Positions 52,756 to 62,711 are shown, counted from the first letter of the stretch. The stretch: DNA of 64,000 nucleotides from Colivivens sp964452915 (GCA_964452915.1 CAYVNW010000001.1:80809-144808); one strand, 5' to 3'. Notes: generated by a model not told the origin, from the sequence alone. Numbers and translations are program-made.

Positions 52756-54825
52756 TTATTTGTCGTTCGCCTCACTGAGAATCAAATCAATGATCATTAA
52801 TACGTCTGTGACATCGTATTCTCCGTTCTCGTCCATGTCGGCAGCCTTTTCGTTGAACACTTCAACTTCCTTTTCAAGGATATAGTCGATCAGAATAGAG
52901 GCATCGGTAACGTCAACACTCTTGTCTTCGTTCACGTCACCCTTAACGATCTTATACTCCTCTTCTGTCTGAGCGGCAAGGTCCGCCAAAGCAGAGATGT
53001 TGTCTGTCAGACCAGCGAGTTGAGTTGCGTAAGCCTCACTGTCTCTGAGAGTCATAACCTCGTTAGCTGAGTCGAGAGCAGTGCGTACGGCTGCGAGCGA
53101 ATCAGCTATTGCTTTTGCATTTTCACCCTCTGCCAATGCTTTTGCCTCGTCTGTTGTATATGCCTTGATCACATTGAGAAGTGAGTCATATTGTTCTTCA
53201 ACAGCCTTGAGTTGTGCATCGATAGTGGCATATATCTCTGCATTTTTAGCAATCGCAGCATCTTCAGCAGACTTGGCAGCCTCAGCAAGAGAGTCTACAC
53301 GTGCATTGAGAGCTGCGTATTCAGCTGCTTTTTCATCAGTGCTTCTGAGAGCATAAGCGGCGTTGGCAGCGTCGAGAATTGTACGGGCCGACACAAGTGA
53401 GTCGGCAATGGCTGTTGCCTCTTCGCTTTCTGCGTATGCCTTGCCTTCAGCGGTAGTATATCCCTTTATTGAGTCAATAGCAGTGTTGTACTTGTCTTGT
53501 ACTCCCTTAAGCTGTGCGTCAAGGGTAGCGTATGCGTCGTTGTTCACTTGTTTTGCAGCATTGTCGGCAGCCACAGCGGCAGCAAGAAGTGCATCAACTT
53601 GCTTGTCGATGGTTGTATATTCAGCCGACAATTCGTCGGTACTCTTAAGTTCAAATGCGGCGTTTGCTGCATCGAGCGACTTGCGGGCAGCGGACAAAGC
53701 CTCAGCTATTGCCTTAGCATCCTCGCTGTCAGCGTAAACTTGACCTTCCTGTGTGGCAAAAGCAGCGATTGAGTCTACAGCGGCAGTATATTTCTCCTGC
53801 ACAGCCTTAAGTTGTGCATCAAGCACTGCGTAAGCCTCGTTACTGATACGTCTGTCTGCCGCAGTCTTGTTTATTACCTCAATAGTCTTAGCGTCGAGAG
53901 CAAGACTCTTGGCAGACGAGTTTGAAACCACACCGTCCTCAATCAGAATTTGTGAAGTCTCAGCAAGAGTGTTGTCTGCATATACGTTGAACGAAAGCAC
54001 CTCGCCCTCGTTGCCACCAAATATGGCAGATTGACGAGCTGAAACCACGAACTTCACCTTGTTATCAACAACGTTACTTGAAATGCTGAACGCCTCAGGC
54101 AGACGACTTCCGTATGAGAACTTAGGCTTGCCGTTCTCTTTAGTTTCGATGCTCATACCCTCAGGCAGAACGATTGTTCCCTGCATACCATAGATATCAA
54201 AGCCGTTTGTAAGGCCAATAGTCACCTTCTGCTTGTTTGCCTCACCCTCTTCAATGGTCATTGAAGCAGGACTTACCTCCAAAACGCGGATGCTTGTCTT
54301 CGAACTTACCTCTACGTCAAAATCTTTGAGCTGCAGAGCTTGGAGTTTGCGTTGTCCTTCGTCATTAGTCAGGATTTCGCTGACTTCTATCTTTGTCACC
54401 TTAATCACTGCAGCGTCGATGTTGCTTTCAGCTTTAATTGGGAATGAGAATAATGTACCGGAAGTTCCCTGAATCTCGTCATCTCCATTGTTCGGAGTGA
54501 TTACGACTCTCAGAGTTTTTGACCCGTCAGTGTTTGTTACCAAATTCGACAGCAACCCATGGGAGTCACGGTCAAGGCGGTCAGCGTTGCGTGTGATTGT
54601 GCCATCTTTATAGCTTATGCCTGCAGGGAAAGTGAAATACACCTGCAATGCTACGACAGTGCTTGTCTTCTCAAAATTCACGTTCACGGTCTGTGTTTCG
54701 CCTTTGTCGATAAAGATCCGGTCGATCTGTATCTCATTGGCATTAGCCGTTCCGACGGCAACCAAAAAGAGAGCAGCCAAAATATGTTTCAAAGCCGATA
54801 CCTTATTATATATATACTTTATCAT
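52756..54825 (-). CDS. Secreted protein with two cohesin-like domains, three coiled-coil repeats and a C-terminal dockerin
   Basis: 689 residues from the ATG at 54825, followed by a signal peptide (ALKHILAALFLVAVGTANA). Two cohesin-like beta-sandwiches (about 28-170 and 175-320) share the Y/F-x-x-Q-x-x-x-x-x-P-x-G pattern (LQVYFTFPAGI; MQGTIVLPEGM). Three roughly 95-residue helical repeats follow, each opening YAxLDAQLKxVQxKY. The C-terminus is a dockerin type I with two calcium loops, GDVNEDKSVDVTDASILIDYIL and ADMDENGEYDVTDVLMIIDLIL. It could bridge cohesin partners on other proteins. Middle gene of the operon. Confidence 0.83.
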   Translation of the reverse strand: MIKYIYNKVSALKHILAALFLVAVGTANANEIQIDRIFIDKGETQTVNVNFEKTSTVVALQVYFTFPAGISYKDGTITRNADRLDRDSHGLLSNLVTNTDGSKTLRVVITPNNGDDEIQGTSGTLFSFPIKAESNIDAAVIKVTKIEVSEILTNDEGQRKLQALQLKDFDVEVSSKTSIRVLEVSPASMTIEEGEANKQKVTIGLTNGFDIYGMQGTIVLPEGMSIETKENGKPKFSYGSRLPEAFSISSNVVDNKVKFVVSARQSAIFGGNEGEVLSFNVYADNTLAETSQILIEDGVVSNSSAKSLALDAKTIEVINKTAADRRISNEAYAVLDAQLKAVQEKYTAAVDSIAAFATQEGQVYADSEDAKAIAEALSAARKSLDAANAAFELKSTDELSAEYTTIDKQVDALLAAAVAADNAAKQVNNDAYATLDAQLKGVQDKYNTAIDSIKGYTTAEGKAYAESEEATAIADSLVSARTILDAANAAYALRSTDEKAAEYAALNARVDSLAEAAKSAEDAAIAKNAEIYATIDAQLKAVEEQYDSLLNVIKAYTTDEAKALAEGENAKAIADSLAAVRTALDSANEVMTLRDSEAYATQLAGLTDNISALADLAAQTEEEYKIVKGDVNEDKSVDVTDASILIDYILEKEVEVFNEKAADMDENGEYDVTDVLMIIDLILSEANDK

Positions 54826-54872
54826 AATGATAATCGATTTTTGTTTTTGAGTTAATGAATTGATTATTAATA

Positions 54873-54903
54873 GTGAGGCGCGGCACAATGGCCGCATCCT
54901 CAC
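54873..54903 (-). repeat. Intercistronic hairpin in the cohesin/dockerin operon
   Basis: GTGAGG and CGGC on one arm pair with GCCG and CCTCAC on the other (54873-54903). No T-run follows, so it may be a processing or stability element rather than a terminator. Confidence 0.5.
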
Positions 54904-54922
54904 CGAATCATTAGAACTGCTA

Positions 54923-57900
54923 TTATTTTACTATTACCTTTTGTGATGTGCCATCAGAATTACGGATGATGTTGACACCCTTTCTCAGACCATCGAGCAG
55001 CTGACCGCCTACTGAGTAAATCTTACCTTTGACATATTCAGCAGTAGTTACAGTGTTGATGCCTGTAGCCTCGCCTTCCACGCCGATAAAGTAAGCTCTG
55101 CCTTTTGCATCGGAGAACACACCGTTTGAGATTTCAACTGGAGAGCCATCATAGTCGGTAGACACATTCACGTCGATAGACACTACATTGCCCTCTGATC
55201 CTTCGATGTCGTTGTTCTCCACAGAACTGATGAGAACGCGTGTAGCACCGTTGGACAGTCTTGCATAGCGAAGCTCCATGTTTGACGCACGGTCTCCAAG
55301 CGAAACGTCAGCAACGGTCATTCCTTCCGGAAGAATGATATCGAACTGTCCACCAGTGAATGTAATGCCGTTCTTGAGGTTGATGTTGAGACGCTGTGTA
55401 TATCCACTGCCTTCGTTCGTCAGTGACAGACTTGAGCCGAAGTCGTGAACAGGAGCCTTGCGGACTTTTGCACTGCTTGTGTTGCCAAGGATTGCGTTTA
55501 CGACTGCCACAGCATCGGCTACGTCGATCTTACCGTCGCAGTTGGCATCAGCGAGATCGAACGCCGGAGTACCTGGTGCAGGTGGAATTACGATGCTGTT
55601 CTCAAGTATGATGTTGAGGATGTAAGTGTAGTCGTTGATTCCAACCTCACCATTGCCGTCGGCATCGCCCACGATCTTATCAGCAGCCTTGTCGAGTGCC
55701 TCGATACGCGCTCTGATTTCAGCAATTCTTTCCTTAATTGCATCATGTTCTGCTGTAGCTGTTGTGTAAATGCCAATTTCAACATTATCTTTGTAGAATT
55801 TGTTGCCATCAATATCGGTCCACTTGATTCCTTGAGACTTGCCGTTCAAGTCGCTCACACCGTATCTTGCATCATAGTTATAATTGTATATGAAGCAAAT
55901 AGGACAATCCTCATCATCTCCCCATACATTGCCACAATAGATATTATTTAACTCTGTCCACAACGTATCGCGATAATTATCAGAGTAGACATTAGCTTCG
56001 ATCTTGTCTTTTACGGCTTTCCACAGACTTGTCAAACTGTATTCTGTCTCACCGCTTATTAAATTGCCAGAAATTGCAAGATCGTTATCATTATAAGACA
56101 AATCGTCCTCATACATATTGATAGCATCAGTTAAGTTTATCACCTCACTATCGGAGGTCAAGCCTTTACCTGTAGCATTCAGACGATCAATACGTTTTTG
56201 CTCGACTTCAATGCGATCCTTTAGAGTTTTGTATTGAGCATCACGATAATTAGTACCATTATCAAATACTTTATTATTATACTCTGCAGTCTTGTCATAG
56301 ACACTTTGCAGACGCTGCATGTAACCATTAAGTACGGTGGTCAACTCATCATACTTGGCATCGTTCACCACGTATGGATTCTCCATTTCTGCGATCTTGT
56401 CCGACAAGCCGGCATATTGGTTTGCAATCTGTTCGGTGTTGGTAGTGATAAGATCTTGATAGAGGAGTACAGTTCCGTCGGTTACTGCTGTATTGAGCTC
56501 GGTTTGAACTGCGGCAATATCTACTCCCATTCCATCGACAGTAATGCCATATTCAGTCTTTACAGCCTGGTGGCAGTCAGCGAGTTGTGCAACCAATGCG
56601 GAGTGAACATCACTGAGTGAATCGATTACCGCCTGCATAGTTGCCTGTGCCTCGGCACTTGCACCTGCGTTGTAGAGTTCGGTAAGCTCGTTCTTGGTCA
56701 CGCCAATTTCCTTCTCCAAAGCAAGGAATGCAGCTTTTGTTATTGCTGCTGTTACACCTTCCTTCTTGCCAGTATAATTACTGTAGATTTCAGTGTTCTT
56801 TGCGAAATAGCCGCTGATTAATGGCTTGTACTTGCTGTTCAATGAATCCAGTTTGTCAACATTGTTAGCAGTAGCATTCTCATAGTCGAGCTGCAATTGT
56901 CCAAGTTCTACATCAATGCGTGCTTTTTCTTTTGCAAATGCATATGCACTAACGCCATTCACATAATCCTGAATGTAGCTGATAATATTTGCATTGTATG
57001 TTTTGAATTCATCCAAGTGCTCATCAGAACAATTGTGATCATGACACCACTCGGCAGAAGCAGTCTCACTTTCGATTCGTCTCTGATATCCCTGGATTTC
57101 ATTATCCACTTCATGAACCACAATCAGGTCGGAGATAAACGACTCTGCCTCATCGAGAACTTTCTGCGCATCAGCAATCAAGGCTTTAATTTCGTTGTTA
57201 GCCACGTCGTTGGCATTGTATGCATCAAAATCACTCTTTGCTTTATTATAAGTAGCTGTATGAGTAACGATCTTTTTGGTCGTTGAATCAAAGAACTCAC
57301 TTGATAACTTACTGAATGCACTTGTGAATCCTGCATACTTCTTGCCATCTTCTATTTTGTTCCATTCTGCAACAGCTACATCAATTGAGTTCAAAAGAAC
57401 TTTATAATCATCTACATTATTTACTTTACCACCGGACTTGTCGCTGAAGTTTTGAATTTCAGCCTTCTCTGATTCCGACAATTTTGTCGCACTGTTCAGA
57501 CGGTCAGCCCAAACACTTGCTGCCACTACCTCCTTGTCAGCTGCGATCAGAGTTGTTACACTTGCAAGCTGAGCTTTATATGTCTTTTCGTACACAACTG
57601 CGAAGTTATCAAGATTCTGTGCACCTGCTGACTTCTCCAATATGCTCCATACATCAGCCAAAGCCGTTTTAGCTTCTGCCTCTGTTGCTACAGTCTTACT
57701 TTGTATTTCTGTGATGGCATCATTGTATAAAAGTAATGCGTTTGCATGCTCAGTGTTGAATATCTCCTTAGCCTTGTTATTGACTGCATCAATGTATTTT
57801 TGTGCTTCGATCTTGATTTCGTCCTTATATGTATTGGCGGTTGATGTATTCACCTCCTCCACATCATAAAGGTCCGGAACATTCACAGTAGAAACTGTTG

Positions 57901-60900
57901 CATTGTACTCATTGTCTGCCTTACTCTTCAACGAACTTATCTTTTCAGCGTAAGTGTAAACTCCACCTTCACCTGTAACTTCAAGCAACTTGCTTGTCAC
58001 GTCGGTAGCAGCAGAAGTCTTGCTTAATTCTGTTACAATATTAATACGATCCTTATATGTATCTGCAAGTAATTTGTAAGCTGCATTGAAAGTCTCATAG
58101 CGTGTAGCATTATCATGAGTTATTGCCTGATCATAGTTTGAAGCCCAACTGTCGGACAAAGTACCAATTACTGTATTGATAGAGTCGAGTTCAATTTGAC
58201 GCTTGCTCTGGTTTGTCCAGCATGCTCCATTGGCGAAATCATCATCGATGGTAGCTTTGAACTTATTCAAGTCTTTTTGTGCGGTATTGAGAGTGTTGAT
58301 GGCAACCTCGTGATAAGTGGATGTAGGGGCTGTAGAGACTTCTTTGAATACTGCATCCCAGTTCTTTCCTGCATTCACATAATTTGCAGTCAACGTGTTA
58401 TACGCAACTTGATTAGCCTCTGCATTAGTCTTAACTGCCTCGATATTCTTAACCAACTTATCCAATCTATCTTTCAAACCAGCATGATATGCCGCCATGT
58501 TCTTTTTGGTATCGGTCAAGTTCTCATATTTAGCGGTAGAGCCACAGACTGTAAACTCATCTGTTGTCACGCTTTTTTCATAATAATTCTTTTGGTCTGA
58601 CTCTATCTTTTCATAATCCGTAGCATAACCATTGAGCAAGTTATTAAAGTACGTTTTGGCTGTGCCATCTGTTACCTCACTAACGTCTGTTGCAGCTTTA
58701 GCAATGGCATTTGTGATGTCGGCTTTAGTCTTTTCTGCATTGAACTCAATGTTTGCCTTGTCGTTTGCTGCTTCATTGCCTGCATATCCACGCACATTGT
58801 TCACTGTTGTTTTCAGACCTGCAAGTATATCGTTATATCCATACGTTGTTACGTTTGTCTCGGCATTAGTAACTGTCTGCTGATCCTTGCGGACTGTCTC
58901 AGCTGCATAAGAAGCCTCAATCTTTGTCTTTTGTGCACCGACGTATGACAATAGTTTATTTACTTGGTCATCGAAGCTACGACGCTGGCTTGCATTTCCT
59001 GTTGTATTGTTAGCGTCTATACCTTTATTTATTTCTGCAACACTAAGATACTTGACATTATTGTATGTACCACCATTAAGCAGTAAATTCAACTCATCTA
59101 TTTCACTCAAAAGCGACTTGTAAGCGGCTGTCTCTGCTGCATACTCATTCTTAACAGTCTCGGCAGTCTTTTGCAAGTTGTTAACTCTTGTCTGTATGGT
59201 CTTAAGTTCTGCATTTATCTGAGAGAGCAAGGCGATGTTTTCTGTTGAAGCGGTTGCATCTTCGGCCTCTTCTATTGAAGTCTCAATTTTAGTAAGGTCT
59301 GCACTGATAGCCTCCAGACTATCATTCAATACCCCTGACTTTAATCCATAATCATCAGAAGAATAAGAAGCAGGCAAACCACTCTTTGCAAATGTAACGA
59401 GGGTCTCTGCTTGAGCGAGCATACTGGACTTGGTGGCTTCAAGCACATTTTTAGCCCAGTTAGTTTCATTACCGTTATAGTTTGTCGCAAGAGTCTCAAG
59501 ACCTGTCTTTATGCTTGCATCGAGCTTATTATCAGCCACATCCTTCAATGCAGCTAAAAGTTTAGCATCTGTATTGTTATTGTATGCATTGTCGAGCGCA
59601 GTCTGTATGGCAACTATCTTTGACTTATACTCAGCAATTGCTGTAGCATATGACTTACCGTCCGCATTGCCATCTATAGTGACATCTGTGTTTGTTGCAG
59701 TCTTTTCGAGAGCAGCAAGTGCAGTATTGTATTCTGCGATTGCATCATAAGCAGTCTTATAGTATCCCTTTGACTCTATTACAACATCCTTATATGCTTT
59801 AATATTGCCGTTAACTACACTAAGTCTGCCTAGTTTATCGTCATCACCTTTGAGAGCTTCTTTGAATACATGTGAGTATTTAGGAGTCTTATTGAATTCT
59901 GCCATCGACTTGCCGTATGCGGCAAGACGCTCAGAGTTGAACTTGTCCAACGAGTCTGCGATAGCGGTCTCAAGTCCTTCGAATTTGCCTCCGGCATTGA
60001 ACACAGCATTCTTGCCAACTATATAATTGTAAGTTTCGTTCTTGGCATCATTAACAGCCGTCTTTGAGTCGGTGTATGTTTTTTCTACTTCTTCAATATA
60101 AGCTTCGGATGTGTTATTATCATCGATTTCACACTTAGCATTCTCTACTAATGGTTTTAAAGCATTAATAGCCGTTATGATTGCATCCTCGTCTGACGTA
60201 TATCCCGTTACTCCGAAGTCTTCGGTCGCAGAAGTCAAAGCGTGGTCCTTATTCTTCGCATCAACTTTTGCTTGAACAGCATCAATAGAACTTTGAATCT
60301 TATAAATGTCAGATTTGAAATAATCTTGAGCATTGCCATAAGTATCACCACTGATTACTGCCTTTACCTCATTGAGAGGTGCTTGCATATGAGCTGCGAT
60401 GTCTGCATTTGCCGCTGCATAATAACTGCGCCAATTAGCAACTTTTGCGAGCACTTCATCCTTCACCTTTTCCATTGCAACTGTAACCTCATTAAGTTGC
60501 TTTTCATACTCTGCCTGAGTAGTAGCATTAGCCTTGCCAGCCTTATAGTCTGCCTCATTGCTTTCTGCGATTTGATTAATCGAAACGAGCAACTTGTTAA
60601 GCTTTGTCAATGCATCTGTGTAAGTGTCGGTATACAAATCATTGCTCTCGTCTGCATATTTTGAATTATGGAATAAATCCGTATATATGTTTTGAGCAAC
60701 TGTATAGTATTTCAGCTTGGCATTCGCAATCGCAGTTTTTACATTTGTGTAAGAAAGGTCGTTTGTCGTACCGCTTTCTATTGCTTTCTTTGCATCAGCA
60801 ATAGCAACCTTTATATCCGTTGTCTTTTTAGTTATCTCCGACGAAGAGAACAAATCTGCAGCTGTGCCTGCTTTGTATGCGTCATCTGCAGATTCCTTAA

Positions 60901-61654
60901 AGTCTTCTACTAATGATTTTGCTGCACTATACGTTTTAGTATATTCAGACATATCGACATCCTTACCTTCGATGTCTTTCAACTTGCTGTTATAAGTAGC
61001 CGTCAGGTCATCCAATTCAGGTTGCAACTCATCGTTATACACTGTGAGTGCTGCCTGATATTGGGTATAGTTTGCTTGAGCGGCAGAAATCTTATCGCCA
61101 AGTTCTATGATACATTTCTCAATACCTGCAACTTTGCCTGTACCTTGATATTCAATGTATTCCTCAATGCCATAGTTGCTTATTTCATTAACCAACTCAG
61201 AAGCATCAAGCGCAAGTTTTTGTAATGTTGCATCCTCAGAATAGCTGTTAGCTTTTGAGTAGAGCGAAGCCATCTGTGTGGTATATTTATCTTGAATTAC
61301 TTTAAGGGCAGTTGCATCAGGAGCGACTTTTACTGTTGTGGATGTTTCTTTCGCGACATTAGCCGTAGCTGTAACTGTAATGGTGTAAGTAGTTTCCTTT
61401 GTAGGAACAACCTTGAATGTACCATCCGTCTCAGGGGTGACTACTGTTTTGCCACCATCCATAGACACTGCAACAGTGAGGCTGCTGTTTGAGCCCTTGT
61501 CAATGATGTAACTTCCCGCAGGAAGAGTGATATCCGTAGATGTCGTGTTCTTCCCAGAAGCGATAGTGAGTTCAAGACCACTTGAAGTGACCTCAGTCGC
61601 AGACATAGCAGATGCTGCCAAGAATGCGGCTACTGTGATCGTAATTTTTCTCAT
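54923..61654 (-). CDS. Giant secreted rod protein with C-terminal dockerin, cohesin-like domain and sorting tail
   Basis: 2243 residues. Signal peptide (cleavage after MSAT near 20), a short Ig-like domain (about 22-112), then about 1850 residues of Ala/Lys/Glu/Asp/Asn-rich helix predicted to be a very long coiled rod with many YxxxLxxxI heptad-like runs and few Gly or Pro. Residues about 1985-2055 are a dockerin (GDADGNGEVGINDYTYILNIIL and ADANCDGKIDVADAVAVVNAIL), 2070-2175 a cohesin-like sandwich (GGQFDIILPEGMTVADVSLG) and the end GVNIIRNSDGTSQKVIVK a sorting-type tail. First gene of the operon. No frameshift is seen across 6.7 kb, so it is probably functional. Confidence 0.85.
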   Translation of the reverse strand: MRKITITVAAFLAASAMSATEVTSSGLELTIASGKNTTSTDITLPAGSYIIDKGSNSSLTVAVSMDGGKTVVTPETDGTFKVVPTKETTYTITVTATANVAKETSTTVKVAPDATALKVIQDKYTTQMASLYSKANSYSEDATLQKLALDASELVNEISNYGIEEYIEYQGTGKVAGIEKCIIELGDKISAAQANYTQYQAALTVYNDELQPELDDLTATYNSKLKDIEGKDVDMSEYTKTYSAAKSLVEDFKESADDAYKAGTAADLFSSSEITKKTTDIKVAIADAKKAIESGTTNDLSYTNVKTAIANAKLKYYTVAQNIYTDLFHNSKYADESNDLYTDTYTDALTKLNKLLVSINQIAESNEADYKAGKANATTQAEYEKQLNEVTVAMEKVKDEVLAKVANWRSYYAAANADIAAHMQAPLNEVKAVISGDTYGNAQDYFKSDIYKIQSSIDAVQAKVDAKNKDHALTSATEDFGVTGYTSDEDAIITAINALKPLVENAKCEIDDNNTSEAYIEEVEKTYTDSKTAVNDAKNETYNYIVGKNAVFNAGGKFEGLETAIADSLDKFNSERLAAYGKSMAEFNKTPKYSHVFKEALKGDDDKLGRLSVVNGNIKAYKDVVIESKGYYKTAYDAIAEYNTALAALEKTATNTDVTIDGNADGKSYATAIAEYKSKIVAIQTALDNAYNNNTDAKLLAALKDVADNKLDASIKTGLETLATNYNGNETNWAKNVLEATKSSMLAQAETLVTFAKSGLPASYSSDDYGLKSGVLNDSLEAISADLTKIETSIEEAEDATASTENIALLSQINAELKTIQTRVNNLQKTAETVKNEYAAETAAYKSLLSEIDELNLLLNGGTYNNVKYLSVAEINKGIDANNTTGNASQRRSFDDQVNKLLSYVGAQKTKIEASYAAETVRKDQQTVTNAETNVTTYGYNDILAGLKTTVNNVRGYAGNEAANDKANIEFNAEKTKADITNAIAKAATDVSEVTDGTAKTYFNNLLNGYATDYEKIESDQKNYYEKSVTTDEFTVCGSTAKYENLTDTKKNMAAYHAGLKDRLDKLVKNIEAVKTNAEANQVAYNTLTANYVNAGKNWDAVFKEVSTAPTSTYHEVAINTLNTAQKDLNKFKATIDDDFANGACWTNQSKRQIELDSINTVIGTLSDSWASNYDQAITHDNATRYETFNAAYKLLADTYKDRINIVTELSKTSAATDVTSKLLEVTGEGGVYTYAEKISSLKSKADNEYNATVSTVNVPDLYDVEEVNTSTANTYKDEIKIEAQKYIDAVNNKAKEIFNTEHANALLLYNDAITEIQSKTVATEAEAKTALADVWSILEKSAGAQNLDNFAVVYEKTYKAQLASVTTLIAADKEVVAASVWADRLNSATKLSESEKAEIQNFSDKSGGKVNNVDDYKVLLNSIDVAVAEWNKIEDGKKYAGFTSAFSKLSSEFFDSTTKKIVTHTATYNKAKSDFDAYNANDVANNEIKALIADAQKVLDEAESFISDLIVVHEVDNEIQGYQRRIESETASAEWCHDHNCSDEHLDEFKTYNANIISYIQDYVNGVSAYAFAKEKARIDVELGQLQLDYENATANNVDKLDSLNSKYKPLISGYFAKNTEIYSNYTGKKEGVTAAITKAAFLALEKEIGVTKNELTELYNAGASAEAQATMQAVIDSLSDVHSALVAQLADCHQAVKTEYGITVDGMGVDIAAVQTELNTAVTDGTVLLYQDLITTNTEQIANQYAGLSDKIAEMENPYVVNDAKYDELTTVLNGYMQRLQSVYDKTAEYNNKVFDNGTNYRDAQYKTLKDRIEVEQKRIDRLNATGKGLTSDSEVINLTDAINMYEDDLSYNDNDLAISGNLISGETEYSLTSLWKAVKDKIEANVYSDNYRDTLWTELNNIYCGNVWGDDEDCPICFIYNYNYDARYGVSDLNGKSQGIKWTDIDGNKFYKDNVEIGIYTTATAEHDAIKERIAEIRARIEALDKAADKIVGDADGNGEVGINDYTYILNIILENSIVIPPAPGTPAFDLADANCDGKIDVADAVAVVNAILGNTSSAKVRKAPVHDFGSSLSLTNEGSGYTQRLNINLKNGITFTGGQFDIILPEGMTVADVSLGDRASNMELRYARLSNGATRVLISSVENNDIEGSEGNVVSIDVNVSTDYDGSPVEISNGVFSDAKGRAYFIGVEGEATGINTVTTAEYVKGKIYSVGGQLLDGLRKGVNIIRNSDGTSQKVIVK

Positions 61655-61728
61655 AACGAAATGTTTTATTTGTCAATAATTAGTTACTCTATTTACTAAA
61701 TATACTACTACGAGTATAAAATCGAGTG

Positions 61729-61757
61729 CAATATTACGAACTTTTTTAGAGGTACAA
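61729..61757 (-). promoter_or_regulatory. Probable promoter of the cohesin/dockerin operon
   Basis: Minus strand TTG (61757-61755), 18 bases, TAATATTG (61736-61729), one mismatch to TAnnTTTG; leader about 70 bases to the ATG at 61654. Confidence 0.45.
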
Positions 61758-61958
61758 CTCAACAAAAAACATACTTTGTCTGAACCTTTGGGATTAATGT
61801 TTGAACAGGCAGGTTTCGTTGACGACGCATTTTCCATGGCAAATTATCACAAAAAGTGGTTCAACTACAAGACGTATCGTGCAATTTTCATTATTTCTGG
61901 CTGCTTATATTATATATAAATAAGGTGTAGTCTACATGACTGAAGGTTACTAAAGCGG

Positions 61959-61975
61959 TTAGCTCGACGAGCTAA
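61959..61975. repeat. 17-base palindrome
   Basis: TTAGCTCG and CGAGCTAA around one central base, just before the first copy of the 75-base tandem repeat. Confidence 0.65.
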
Positions 61976-62200
61976 TATAATGATACTCCACACAGAGTCT
62001 GCAGGACTCATCGCCCCCACTACCCCTACTGTGCATACTGTACCACTGCAGATAGGCACTATATATGTTGAGTCAGGCCGAACTTATCACTGCCACTACC
62101 CACGCTGTGCAGACGGTCACAGATGCCACTATATAATATATACTGAGTCCTGCCAGACTCACCGCTGCAATAACCCGTAGTCATGCACGAAGGGCTGACT
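61973..62200. repeat. Three degenerate 75-base tandem repeats with GAGTC...GACTC cores
   Basis: The GAGTC anchors are at 61995, 62070 and 62145, exactly 75 bases apart. Each copy has an A/T-rich lead (TATATAAT-like), the GAGTC(n5-6)GACTC or decayed inverted repeat, and, in the first two, CACTACCC and CTGTGCA motifs. The third copy ends in the 9-bp hairpin CCCGTAGTC/GACTACGGG (62174-62205). Confidence 0.7.
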
Positions 62201-62411
62201 ACGGGATAGCCGCATACAAAAAAGAGCCACGACCCGCGGAGGGTCGCCGCTTGACACACCCATAGCTTCCGACATCATGAAACAGAGTAAATACGGCCTC
62301 ACAATACAATAGATATTAATTTAGGACAATGTACATAGAAGCAATAGTTAGGTATCGGATCTATTATCACCAGAGTGTGCAATCACCGCAATTGCATAAA
62401 AATATGCGCCT

Positions 62412-62460
62412 AACTGGATTTTTTGAAAAAGCCAGTTGGGAAAAAACTTTTTCCAACTGG
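62412..62460. promoter_or_regulatory. Three-arm element able to form two exclusive hairpins
   Basis: AACTGG plus a T-run (62412-62424), then A-run plus CCAGTTGG plus A-run (62426-62446), then T-run plus CCAACTGG (62448-62460). The middle arm can pair with either side arm. No gene is obvious downstream on the plus strand. Confidence 0.5.
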
Positions 62461-62634
62461 GTAATTTTAGAGTGGGCTGGTGTGAAATGACACGTCATGT
62501 TGTGTGTGCAAATTTTCATCGAATCACAGCAGACTTTCACAGAGCGTCATTATATCGATTTGTTTGTTCGTTTTTTAAAGTATTCAGAAAAGCTTATTAC
62601 ACACGAAAGATATGGGAGCCCATTGTATTGGATA

Positions 62635-62672
62635 TCAAAAAAGGAGGTGCATCAATAATTGATGCATCTCCT
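62635..62672 (-). terminator. Intrinsic terminator of the rpsB-tsf operon
   Basis: Minus strand AGGAGATGCATCAAT (62672-62658) pairs with ATTGATGCACCTCCT (62656-62642) around one base with a single G-U type mismatch, followed directly by a T-run (62641-62635). Confidence 0.85.
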
Positions 62673-62711
62673 ACATTCAAAAATTTATGAAAAAACAAAT
62701 TTCTAATTTGC

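Noticed and set aside
52756..54825. Possible CRISPR-like or tandem DNA repeat
   Set aside because: The periodicity is about 290 bases and follows protein-level repeats of about 95 residues with many synonymous changes; no short direct repeats with spacers.
62436..62690. Open frame of 84 codons on the plus strand
   Set aside because: It starts inside the alternative-hairpin element, crosses the tsf terminator stem and has no family-like features; composition fits noncoding DNA.
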